This document shows positions 43,801 to 54,499 of a DNA stretch of 64,000 nucleotides, piece by piece. Position 1 is the first letter of the stretch. Each line of letters begins with the position of its first letter. This DNA is from Albifimbria verrucaria (lineage: Eukaryota; Ascomycota; Sordariomycetes; Hypocreales; Stachybotryaceae). The translations under genes and the position numbers were made by a program. The stretch is taken from positions 1 to 64,000 of the forward strand of contig JAHREC010000020.1 in NCBI GenBank assembly GCA_020081605.1, given 5' to 3'. Below the pieces are notes generated by a model. It did no database searches, had not been told where the DNA came from, and was given only the letters and a program-made list of their open reading frames with translations.

Positions 43801-45709
43801 CATTTGACATGAGAGAATGCCATACAGATATCCATTGTCAGTTTCAGGAGCTGTTCTTGATCGATCATGCATTCATCGAGCGCGTCAATGACGAGATAGA
43901 CCCTTGTAAGGCTTTCGTCACTGAGCATGCTCTTTAGCACCTCTGAGAGTGCAATAAAGCTATTTGCATCTTCAAAAGCTTTGAGCCGGCTTGGTCATAT
44001 TTCTTGCGAAGGTGTGAAACAAGTGATGGGCGCTTAACGGCGAGCGAATAGATTAGGCCTCTTAGTACGGCAGTTGCATTGTTGAGGTCCTTGTTGGTGC
44101 CTTGACAGAAGAAGTAGGAAACCGTAGTCATATGACGGAAACCCTGCTCTTGCTGTGATATCTGTCGCTCTAGCTCATCGACGATAGCAATCAAGAGCAT
44201 CGTCTTCCCTTACCCGGATCGCCTTTGATCCAGAGTAGCCGAGCATCGTCGCCATGTTGCCATAGTTGGAAATAATCATGTTTGAGAACCCAATTGGAAG
44301 CGTCGCGAAAAAGTCCTCCTTTGGTTGCCTCAATACGCCGCTTGTCATCAGCGGGATCAGATAGGCGCAGATCCTGGAGGCATTTTCGGGCTCCCTCATC
44401 TTGCCGTGCCGCGGTATTGCTAGATTGGTTTCGTCCACGCCGTCGTGGTGCCTCAATTGCTCTTTGAGCCAATTTTCGAAGGCGTTGCACCACTTTCTCG
44501 TATTCATGGTCATGAGGACCAAATTTGACCATCTCCGAGTGTGGGCGATTTATAGCACAAATATACTCTGGCCCAATCTCCCAGTGTCGGCCATGCGTAG
44601 CCGACGATTTTGTTACCAGCACCGCGTTGGGGCCGTTCATTTTCCAGGTACCATCAAGATTCTGTTTACCGTCACTGCTTGTTTCTCCATGTGATCTGGG
44701 TTCGAGTCATACCCTCTTGGCTGTTGGTGATTCACTGGTTTCATAGAAACAGATAATTTCGGATCCGCCCTCCTCTCCTAGCACATTAGAAAAATCCCGA
44801 TGTAATATGTCCAGTATTTGCGAGTTAACGTGGCTAAGAGATTCGACTAAAGAGCGGTTCGGACCTTGCGCAACCATGAGTTTGAGCGAGCCGATTTCCA
44901 TACCATTATGAGGAACTCCAAAAAGGCGATGCCATAAACCAAGTTAAGCAAATTCAAGTCCTCGTCTTTCTCCGACGTGGATAATAAAATAAGCATCTAC
45001 GTAGTCAATACTATTTTAAAGGTAAGGAGAATTCAGAATTACGCACCTGTTTGAGGATAAGTCCACCTAAGCTGTGAGCAATGAAAATAATGGGCCTAGG
45101 AGCGACGGCGTCGGTTGTCTCGGCGATAGGAAGAAGTGAGTCACGGAAGGACGTAGCAAGATCTTCGAGATTCTGGAAATTAGTACTTTCCGGTACGATG
45201 GAGTCATAGCCATAGATCATCACTCGGGCCACCCCAAATAATGGATTATCGCCTAAAATAAGATCATGTGGGAGTGAGTCACGAATCCACATATGCTCCC
45301 CGCCTCTCTGTTTGAAAGATCCAAAGGCATGCCCACCAAGGCCAGATAGGGCGATGATACTGTTTATCTTGAGTTCAATGTCCTATTGTGTGCCAGATAG
45401 CAGGACTCACTCGACTTTGTGGTTCTGCGGAGGTGGCATATATAGAGTGGTAATGCCATAGAAATCATCATCAATCGTAATCACCTGCGGTCGCGCGAGT
45501 TGATCCGCGATCGGTATCTGTATTTGCCGAGACGATGGGATGGCTATATGCTGGAAAGAAACCGTGGCTGACTGTGAACGGCCGTGAACTTCGCGGGCGA
45601 GCGAGTCCACACGTGGAGGCTCAATACGGCAATTCTCTGCCAGGAAAGCCCTCACGCGGTTAGCATCCCAGCTTAGAGGAACGCCGCGAAGGCGATAAGT
45701 TCTTGCCAT
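40885..45709 (-). pseudogene. NLR/STAND protein: alpha/beta-hydrolase (SesB-like), NACHT, WD40 (frameshifted)
   Basis: Starts at ATG 45709 with MARTYRLRGVPLSWDANRVR, the leader typical of SesB-type fungal NLRs. An intron lies near 45406-45381. The hydrolase part reads IALSGLGGHAFGSFK and IIFIAHSLGGLILKQ, with the serine nucleophile in HSLGG. SSATHGRHWEIG and HSEMVKFGPHDHEYEK follow. The NACHT has Walker A (WIKGDPGKG, 44230-44205), broken by a one-base loss, and Walker B VYLVIDALDEC (about 43890-43858). A helical region leads to about eleven WD40 units (41160-42621), then the NLR tail NMLWRPPDYRGSCSAV and FGCYSGKVMIIGL. At least six one-base shifts occur, mostly in homopolymers. Such proteins are thought to sense ligands through the WD propeller, oligomerise by NACHT and trigger death or effector action by the N-terminal domain. 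About 1,500 residues if joined, normal for the family. Confidence 0.88.
41160..42621 (-). repeat. WD40 repeat array, about 11 units of 126 bp
   Basis: The anchor 'gatcccagagcttga' and variants recur every 126 bp at about 41233, 41361, 41485, 41612, 41737, 41861, 41986, 42112, 42238, 42364 and 42490, each encoding a unit like AVAFAPDGQRLASGSGDNTI then KLWDPVTG. Units at 41444-41570 and 41571-41697 are almost identical, apart from one extra base in the second. Such sequence homogeneity is typical of HET-E/HET-D-like propellers where repeats are shuffled by recombination. Confidence 0.9.
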
Positions 45710-45899
45710 TCTTTCTTAAGCATCTCAATTTTTATGTAACAATTGGGGACAAGGTACGTAAATTGAGGGACTTTGGGATGAATCAAGGCAAGGAGAAATT
45801 TTCCAGTGGTCGTTGCTGCCTGAGCGTTGCTGAGTATCTTCCTTCCGCGCCCTGCTTCCCACCTGGGACGCACAGCTCGTTCCACGGTCTGAGCTTAAC

Positions 45900-48140
45900 A
45901 GGTCTCAACGCCTAATCCCAACCTATTGGCTTCTGTACGATATTCCTGCGTCTTCTGGGTAGACCATCTGAGTGACTCGGAAGCTTGGTCGAAAATGAGT
46001 AGCAATGGCTCTCTCACAGAGAATAACTCAATACGAGGCATCAGAACAGCGAGTCGTCATATCACAGCTGTTCTAGGAGTGGCTCAGTGTGGAGGCTAGC
46101 CCGGTCAAGTGCATGTACTCAATCCAGCGGTGTATACAAAGCACCGTCAAGGTCGTATTGTTTCGATCCTTCTCTGTGTTCGCCGTCTATAAATAGACAC
46201 AGACAAGGATTGCCTTGCTTGGCTGCCGTCTATAGGAGGTGAAGGGTCGGGCTGACGCGAGCGTATCGCCGACAGGCGTGTGTCTGCAGTTTGGCTCTGG
46301 CGCAACCTTGTTCGGCTGAAGACTGCGTCGGATCAAGAACGCGTACCCAGTTGTGCACCAAAGCAGAGAAGGTGCGCCAGTTGTAGTGAGAAGGTGCCAG
46401 CATTGGCGCTGCAGTCCCAGCCGGCATCTCTTACTCACAATCCCCATGAAAGATGTCTGTCTATCAAGACTCAGGCCGGGTAAGCTCAACCAAGAGCTGG
46501 CTGAGGCTCGTCTAAGCAGTAGGGCATCTCCTTCCTGAAGGAATTGTTAGAAAAGATCCATACAATAGACGCAGGAAAGCTCTTTACTCAACACAAAAAA
46601 GGTGACGTGTCTTCATCCATGAGGCAGTAAGCCTGGTGAAACGGGGTGGCGACCGATAAGCACTCGGATTGGCGGCTGTGTGCGCTGGCAAGACTCAATG
46701 GGTCAGGCATACACGTAATGCGAGGCGTCACACGTAGAGATCATGAACCGTGAACAAAGTTGTGAGTGGGAAAGTTACGACGAAGTTTGAAGAAAGCAAT
46801 ACGTTGGGGAGAGGTTCCGACAATCAGGGGACACCAACACGTGACTTGGATTGGACCAGTCAGAAAACGGACCGCTGAAACCCAACACATGCATTACATG
46901 TCGGATTCTGCCCAATGTACCTCTTTTTTAATTAGTCAATTTTATAGCACGGGGTGAAGTGAGGGATACATGTAGTGAGAGAAAAAAGAGAGGAAGGGAG
47001 AAAAAGATAGAGGAAGGAGGGGAAGAGTCGGCTGCGTCGAGGGATGAGATGACTTGGTGGTTCTTTCAAGATAAAGCTCCTCACTTCAGCATTGGCTTAT
47101 TCTCAATCGTGATGCCAGCCTATGCCCGCTCCCAGAAAACAACCTTATGAAGGGCTGTCGCCAATAACAGCAGGTTCACTGTGTTCGCATAAACGACACC
47201 AGTCATACCTAAAGCCTTAGGTCAAGAGCTCGAACAGCTTCAATGATGGCAATAGAGAAACCGATCCTATGATAATGGGCTAGATACCTGCTCCTGAGAC
47301 CGGGTTTGGACGTCAGAATACCGATCCCCAACTCCTAAATGCAGCACTTCTACTTATTCGAGAGCCAATGGGAATAAAAAATCTATGTGATGGGTGATTT
47401 CTTAAATAGGTGAGTTTCAATTATGAAATAGAAGGTAAAGTGTGAGCAGCGAGTTTATTTAGAAAGATCGACTCAAATTGTCAGGACCATGTTCCGGTTC
47501 TGGTGTTGTACGCATCTGTGTAATGGCGACGTCCACCTGATGTGACGGGGAAATTTGACTAGTTGAAGGCAACCGCGTGAGCCCGCTGCTAGTCCACCCC
47601 AACCCGAGGTACTCAAGTGACGAAGGGTCGAGCCCCTAAACTCAAATGAGGTTTTGCAACAGTCCCACGGGCCTTGCCGCATTTGTAGACGCCGATCATG
47701 ACACCATTGGATGTGGCGCTGTTCAGCTCGAGTGGTATGGGATCCTGCCTCACAAGCCTTACTCAACAATGAGACGGTCACAGTCTCACGTTGGACGAGT
47801 GCTATGATGTTGATTGGTTATATTGGCGTGAATTTCCCTCACTTTATGCACTGTAACCTTGACATCCTGTCCAGGGGCTGACTTCTGGCCCCATCAGGTA
47901 CAGTGGTATGCAGGATCATTGTCCTCAACTTCAATGAATGAATGTGTTTTTGCACGAACCAGCCACGTCTACAAACCGTGTGGATCGGGTTCGGTTGAGT
48001 AAATATTAATAATTCATCTATAGAGATTGTAAATAAGAGAACTTCAGGCTACGCTTGTTCACAGTTTCTCACACGGTTTGGCCTGTGCGGAAAGACCATT
48101 CAACTCATGAAATTGAGGACACGAAAGGTGAATCGGACTG
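45900..48140. other. No supported gene; polypurine tract
   Basis: Contains a nearly pure A/G stretch at about 46974-47030. Frames at 46187-46489 (minus) and 47473-47781 (minus) have no recognisable motif. Confidence 0.4.
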
Positions 48141-48186
48141 TCTCATGCATTTCATCTTCACCTTTTTGTTTCCCAACTGCATCGCG

Positions 48187-50007
48187 ATGGTCAAGGCCAA
48201 GGGCAGTTACGCCGTCAGAGGAGAGGCCGCAGAAAGCCAGCCAAACTGGAAGCCCCTTGTGTTCAATCCTCTGTACCTCCTGTTCTTGGTCATCCTTCAC
48301 GTGCTTCATATTGTCGGCATCCAGCTCTTGATAAATCAGTGTGACTCCGATCAACCTGAAATCGACCGCGTCCTGAGGAATGTGACAGTGGCAGATCCGA
48401 AGAGCATCTTCATATTCGAGGAAGGCGATGTGGCTGCCTTTATCTACTGGTCTTGCCTCCCAGTTCTATCCGTCCTAGTTGTCGGCTCTTTCTGGGAATT
48501 CCTAGATTTAACCGTGCGCCGACTCGAGCCGTTCTACCAGCTATCAAGTCGCGAAGGCGGGAATGCCTTTAACGCTTTGTGTCTGGACTACAGTTCCAGC
48601 TTCGGCTTGGTGACGCCATTTCGGGCGCTATCGAGACGACATTTCACTGTTTTTCTGACCGCAACCGCTTTTGTGTTGATGTCAATTGTTCTTCCGGCCT
48701 TAACAGGTGCTATCTTCAGCATCGAATGGGGAAGTTTATCATTCTCTCTCAGAAAGAAGGATGGGCCTAAATACGCCGTTATATCCATCAACCCTGGCGT
48801 TGCCCTCGCTACGCAAGTCGTACACGGAACTGTCATCGCTTTGGCTATAATTCTCACCATCATTCTGCTCACCCGCCGAACCGGCGTATATCACGATCCG
48901 AAGGGTATTGGAGGCCTTGCCTCCTTTATTAGCGACGCGGAGAAAATCGGACTCTCTACGGTTCGTCTTTTTCAGCAGATTCCATCCTTCGCTCACTCCG
49001 ATGATATCGCCTCCGCTTTGAGTGGTTTCAAGTTCCACCTTAACCACAAAGTCTACAATGCAGACGGTAGACCATCGATGACATACCAGCTCGAAGCTGA
49101 ACAAAGGCCCGGCTATAGCCTACCTAGGAGAGATAATTATCGGTACCGCTGCAGCCGTCGAGATGCGAATGGCATCTGGCTGACTAGGCGTATGGCCTGT
49201 CTGTCTGAAATCCTCATCTGGTTAGGCCTGCCGGTGATGACTTCGGCTATCTACTATGCTTCCAAGATTCCTGGCAAGATCGCTAGCCACGATGTCGGTA
49301 GGCTGGCTATTTCCAAGATTGTCGTCACGCTCTGCATCACGGTCGGTGGTATGATGTGGGTGACGATCCAGCGCAATCTCCAGAGGCTTGAGCCCTGGCG
49401 ACAACTAAGCACTGATCGCCCTCGCGCTCTATACGCCTCGAGGCTGACGCGCCACAATGTTGCCGATCTGGGTCTTATTGGCAGTGCCATGTTCAGCATC
49501 GTAAGGGGCTCCCTAATTATGCTGTGGGCGGCATTCTGCGTTGTGATGATTCACATAATAACTATCCTGGCCCCACCGGTTCTCGAACTCATCCATGCGT
49601 CAGGCCGCAGTGGCAACCTAGCGGCGTACAATGAGATCAAGATTCTTACGGGCCAGAAGGGCCAGGCCCTAGGTGCCACAGGCTTTGCCTTCCACCTCGT
49701 TATCTTAGCCAATCTCGTCTTTCTTATATCCAGCGGAAGAACAGAACCATTCCTACCTCGGGCTCCAACGACCATAGCCAGTCAAATCTTATATATATGT
49801 CACAGCGACAAGTTGCTCGAAAGCTTTGCTAGTACTTCAATGTTATCGGAAAATGAGCTAAGTGAGAAATCAAAAGCTATTGAGCAGAGATGTCGGTTTG
49901 GCTGGTTCTGGTGGCAGAGAGGACAGCTCTGGTGCGTCGGCTTAGAGTACAATGAGTATATTGAGGCACACTGGACAAAGTTCGATTTCAAAAGAGGTCT
50001 TAATTGA
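48187..50007 (+). CDS. DUF3433-family integral membrane protein
   Basis: The longest clean gene of the window: an uninterrupted frame that can be followed from 48055, with in-frame ATGs at 48145 and 48187; I prefer 48187 (gcgATGG), which gives 607 residues. Helices are visible near the start (FNPLYLLFLVILHVLHIVGI), at IYWSCLPVLSVLVVGSFWEF, in FTVFLTATAFVLMSIVLPAL, at TVIALAIILTIILLTRR, and again in the second half (ILIWLGLPVMTSAIYYA; MLWAAFCVVMIHIITILAPP; FHLVILANLVFLISSG). The motif LDLTVRRLEPFYQLSSREGG and its second-half counterpart RNLQRLEPWRQLSTDRP are the two 'RLEP(F/Y)..LS' repeats that define DUF3433. The family is fungal, tandemly duplicated inside, and its function is unknown. Its integrity contrasts with its neighbours. 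Confidence 0.85.
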   Translation: MVKAKGSYAVRGEAAESQPNWKPLVFNPLYLLFLVILHVLHIVGIQLLINQCDSDQPEIDRVLRNVTVADPKSIFIFEEGDVAAFIYWSCLPVLSVLVVGSFWEFLDLTVRRLEPFYQLSSREGGNAFNALCLDYSSSFGLVTPFRALSRRHFTVFLTATAFVLMSIVLPALTGAIFSIEWGSLSFSLRKKDGPKYAVISINPGVALATQVVHGTVIALAIILTIILLTRRTGVYHDPKGIGGLASFISDAEKIGLSTVRLFQQIPSFAHSDDIASALSGFKFHLNHKVYNADGRPSMTYQLEAEQRPGYSLPRRDNYRYRCSRRDANGIWLTRRMACLSEILIWLGLPVMTSAIYYASKIPGKIASHDVGRLAISKIVVTLCITVGGMMWVTIQRNLQRLEPWRQLSTDRPRALYASRLTRHNVADLGLIGSAMFSIVRGSLIMLWAAFCVVMIHIITILAPPVLELIHASGRSGNLAAYNEIKILTGQKGQALGATGFAFHLVILANLVFLISSGRTEPFLPRAPTTIASQILYICHSDKLLESFASTSMLSENELSEKSKAIEQRCRFGWFWWQRGQLWCVGLEYNEYIEAHWTKFDFKRGLN

Positions 50008-50009
50008 GT

Positions 50010-51425
50010 GTTTATATAATAAGCCTGACATTTACCTTTAGCCATTTCAGAGCTATCTTCCTTACCTTCTAAATAGAGAATGAAATTTCCGGCGATTTCT
50101 GCAAATACGGTTATATTTCTCGCATTAGCCAGCATTAATGCTTGTAAGCAAGCTCTCAAAAATGGTATTAAAGCTGGATATAGTCCCAAGGTCACAATTA
50201 GCTGCGAGCAAATGAGCTCGAGGCCAATGAGCACAAAGGATTTTGCAGCTTCGACAGGACAAGCGGAATACTGTCCTAATAACGACTTTCTGCCGGATCT
50301 AAGATCGTGCGAGGCTGAGCGCTGTTCGTCAGGGGATGTGGTTCATTCAATTACAGTACTGTAAGAGGACCAATCTGGATATGGAACAAGTCAATTTAAC
50401 CTCACATATGATGCTATGGCTTACAACCTTTAGCTTCCTTTCAAGTGAAAGCATTTCTAGCAGATTAAGGAGCACCGAAAGCGATGAGATAGCCTGTCTT
50501 GCCTTTTAAATAAGTCCGGAGAGCCAGAGCCCAGTTTCGTATCCATAGGATGCGGGATAGTTATTGGGTCCTGTACCTGACCGTCTTTTGTGAGCCCTTT
50601 AGGGGACAAGTTTTGGATATTGTAGAGAGGTATTCCGTGCTTGGGTATAGGGTTAGGTGAATTTTGGCCCCAGGGGCGAAAATAAGTGGGGTCTACTCTA
50701 ATAGAACGACATGCGACAACTCAGTCCACTTTAAAAATGCGAGGCTTGGTACAGAGATTTGACCATTTTCGTTGCAAGGCTCATACTACTGCCAAGAAGC
50801 TCTCCCTTATAATGGCCATGCTATTTTCCTTTGAATTCTCCGTCATTTATCTGAGCTTTGGTCATACCCAAGCAAATCATATCTTTCTCAACTCAAGGTA
50901 AGTAGACTCACTAGCCTCCATCTCTACCTAAAATACCTATCCCTCGAGATTGGGTACGACATCCTACCAAGGTGCTCTCTATTGATACGAACCCCACTAC
51001 GCCAAAAGTCTAGGCCCGCATAATAGTACAGTATTGCAAATATGTAAGAAACTTCACGCGAAATCATTGTATACTGTATAATCTCTTGGTGCAAAAGGTT
51101 CGTCATTCACCAGCTGCAGGTAAAAGATATCGACGAACTATAAACTATTAAAGCACCAGATACGATCTCCCTGCCTTGTGTCCACCGCTTGCAACCAAAG
51201 GCAAGTATCCATGGTTTATTAGACATGCGTGTTAATATTCTCAGTGAGGGCATTACGATTAGCAATTTCGGAGCCTTTTCGATATTCTGGACGTATTATT
51301 GTTCCGCAAATCAACCCCCGTAATTCATCATTCAAGCTCCCACAACTTGTCTATCGTTTCGCAACACCCAATACCTTGACGTCAATAGTGTTCATTAACC
51401 CGAATTCCTATCTCTTGTTCATGTC
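50010..51425. other. Intergenic, no supported gene
   Basis: Open frames under 95 codons, no motif. Confidence 0.4.
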
Positions 51426-51429
51426 ATGT

Positions 51430-53400
51430 CATGTTATATGACGTCCGGTATGCAAGGACCTGGAGGTGTTGTGACTTGCGCGTGAATAATCAGATACGCC
51501 ACCGAGCCACCAGAACAAGTGGGGTACTGAAGAGGAACAGGGTTGCTAACAACAGGGACACCTGGAGCTGGAAACGTATTCCGGTATGTGTACTGTCCTG
51601 GAGCACACGTAGCTATTGGCAAGCAGTCAAGATCGATGTGGATTTCCGTTGCGGTGTAGGGAGGGCTGAAACTATATGTCACGGTGACTCCACCTACGGG
51701 ATTTGCAATTGCGGTCCAGTCCCCACATCGGTCGCCTTGCTAATATCATTCATTCCTGCACCGACATAGAGGGTGCCTGCGATGTCTGATTGCAGTTCAG
51801 CAAGAGTCGGAGTCTCATACCAGCCCCACCGGTTACAATCACTTCCAGACTGGGTGTTAAGTGTAATGCTGTCTCCAGGCCGGTATCCGAAAGCTGTTCC
51901 ACTTGTACAAACAGCAGCGCTGGAAGATGTAGTGGTGGAGGAAGTAGTCGTGCTGCTTGTTTCCGTAATTGTAGTTGTCATTGCTGTAACAGAGATACTA
52001 GATTCTGTAGAAGTGGTTTCCGTTATTGGGGGTTAGTCGTTTTTGTCCTAGTCGAGGGTACATCACTCGTTCTCGTCCTCTCCTTTGTCTTTGTCTCATG
52101 CTTTACCCCGTGCCATGCCTTGTTTCTGCGTCATGCCGTATCGTCGAATCAGGCCTTGTGGTCTTGCCATGCTTCGTAAATTTGTCGAGCTTGGCGTCCT
52201 TGTCAGGTTTAATCTCTTGCTTGGGTTCTGTCTCGTTCTCGGGCTCTGCTTCCTTGTCCGTTCCTACAGACTTCGCGGGCCTGGTTTCCTGTTCAAGCTT
52301 CTTATTTTTCTCGGGCTTTGCTTTCTTCTCGGACTCTGTCTCTTTTCCAGGACTTTTGTACTTCTCTTGATAAGTGTCTTTTTCGGGCATGGTGTCTTTC
52401 TCCGGTTCCTTCTCTTTGCCTGACTTCCATCCTTGCTCGGGCTTCAAGTTCGGCTTAGGTTTTACCCCAGCATCATTCTGCGTGCTTTTCTCAGGCTTCG
52501 GTTTCAGCTCAGATTTCGATTCTACCTCGGGCTTCGCCTTTGTCTCAGACTCTGTCTTTGCATAGGCTTCTTTCGTGTGCAAAGCGCCGTCAGAAGACTT
52601 GTCTATAGCGATGGCTGGCCTCCTTGCAGGATTTACTGGTGTGTTGGCCAGAGGAGTCGGTTGCAAACATGAATCAGTGCTTCTTGTGCAACGGTATGAC
52701 ATTTCAGCGTACGGGCAAGAACTGCATTGGGTTGTGCATGTTCCGTTCTCTCATGCGGCACAAGGACTTTGATGCCTAAAAGTAGACGTTCCTGTTGACG
52801 TGTTCAACAACCCAGAGAAGGCAACGTAGAAATCGAGGGCCTCCTTGGCGCCAAAAGGGCACATGGCCTGGAGAACGGAGGAGGGTTGCAATCACTGGTC
52901 ACATTAACTAGTTCTTGAAACGGCACAATGCATGTGGCTGTATCGCTCGTTGCATTGACGTTGCACGAATAGCTTGGTGTAAGGTCTGGTCGTGAGCCAT
53001 TGAAGACAGGATTGTAACCTTCACCCTTAAGCGCTAGAGACACATTCGCATCCCTGTACTTATAGCCAACTGGAAAGCTGGAGAAGTTCAGGTAGAGATT
53101 GAGACCAAGAAAATCCAGGGTCACATTTGAGTGAACAGTACAGTCTGTTTGGTCGTTGACGTAGAGAGTATATGTGCGGAGCGGCTTATAGCCAGTGATC
53201 AGCCCACCGTTAAATGTATCCTTGTCAGGGGCCGGATTATCGTATATGGTAAAGGTGTTAACGCAAACATCGTAATTTTCTTGTCCACTGACCAAGTCCC
53301 CGTCAGTACCGAGGGAGAGCCTGACGCTATAACGAGCATGGCTTCTAAGACAGTAGTTGTTTCAGGAAGCATCATCGTGACGACAGTTTTTCTAAGTTGA
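51430..53400 (-). pseudogene. Modular secreted/cell-surface protein with K/E/P-rich linker, frameshifted
   Basis: Read on the minus strand. The N-terminal part (53360-52800) is Cys- and Asn-rich with many N-glycosylation sites (HSNVTLDFLGLNLYLNFSSF). Then NGTCTTQCSSCPYAEMSYRC leads to a long Lys/Glu/Pro linker (52600-52110, repeats such as EPEKDTMPEKDTYQEK), a Thr-rich stretch (about 52060-51900) and a C-terminal module (CTSGTAFGYRPGDSITLNT, CNRWGWYETPTLAELQSDIA, then CLPIATCAPGQYTYRN, YPTCSGG). I know this last module from fungal surface proteins but no function for it. One-base contractions at 51721-51724, 52028-52032 and 52106-52109 (all G/C runs) split the frame; another shift lies near 52870 and a stop near 52768. 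The start is not certain; the region upstream of 53400 is unresolved. Confidence 0.6.
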
Positions 53401-53419
53401 GTATATGGAAACGAAGAGG

Positions 53420-54490
53420 TGAATCCGGAGAGTTAGGAAAGACCAAAGCACCCTGCTGCTATCAGGGAGCCGCACCACCTAGCGATCGTTTTATTGTAAG
53501 AGGCCTGTGTGTATTCAGTGAGCGCCGGATCTAATATGACTTGAACAGGCGTCAGGCTCAGTTGCTGTTTCCGGTGGCGGGTGCCGCCACAAACAGCAGT
53601 CGAGATTCCAGCCGCTCTTACTGACCGTTCTAGATACCCAGAATCCAACCTACTTCTCCACAAGGCTCTAAGTAATTAATCACTGAAGTTTTTCTTAATC
53701 ATGGATTGACTATTGTTTTCTCATCAATCTCCTGATCTCGCATCTGGTGCCAGAGAAATGCAAAGTAGAGCTCAGACAGAGCCCGTTCTATTTATCTATG
53801 GTACAAGTGACAGTCTGTAGTAGTTTAGGGTAGCTAAATAATCGAGACGAAATGTACAACAGAGCTAAAAGTGCCGAATAAAACAAGAAAAAGAGGGAGA
53901 AAACCATATAACAGCCCGAAATCAATGACACAAAGTTTGCAGTATTCTGCATCTGGAGTTGGGTAGCTGGAGGCAGTCAGGTTATAAAAGTGGAATGTGG
54001 ACGAGCGTCCCCGAGAAGGTACAGCACTCGACCTCGCAAGGCTTTTCCCCTCAAGAGGTATGCACGATTGTTCTGTTTGGTAGGTACCGGTAGCAGACAA
54101 TTATTGGCTGTATTAATTGTAGCGGACTTACGAGCCTCGCCTGAAAAGTATAATTATGCTCCAGTGCATCAATTTTACCGCATGCGTCACTTGATCAATT
54201 CAACACAGCCTAGAACACACACACACACAGAGTCTATTACGCCCGGTGACTTGCGTCAGAAAGGCCACTATCAGCTATTTATATGTTCCCTTCCATCATT
54301 ATGCCCTGATCTCGCAATGGCCCATGTGCTATCCACTTGTCCATTTCCTGCCTTCCCCTCTTCTGTCATTCCGCCCTACGAGTCCTCCAAATTTATCATG
54401 CAACAGCGAGGCTGCTTAAAGTCTATTCTTCAAGTGTTCAGTATCCTATCTACAGCAACTGAAGCGACGCCTGCTGTTGGTGAGGTGAAC
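53420..54490. other. No recognised gene; CA microsatellite
   Basis: An (AC)n tract lies at 54215-54229. Plus-strand frame 53990-54499 and minus-strand frame 53834-54100 overlap and neither has a known motif. Confidence 0.35.
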
Positions 54491-54499
54491 GGTATTTAA

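Noticed and set aside
44695..44715. tRNA-like T-arm 'ggttcgagtc'
   Set aside because: No acceptor, D- or anticodon stem can be paired around it, and it lies inside the NLR gene.
48100..49775. Minus-strand frames within 48.1-49.8 kb
   Set aside because: Shadows of the intact DUF3433 gene.
52026..52672. Plus-strand Leu/Phe/Ser/Cys-rich repetitive frames
   Set aside because: Antisense shadows of the Lys/Glu/Pro linker on the minus strand.
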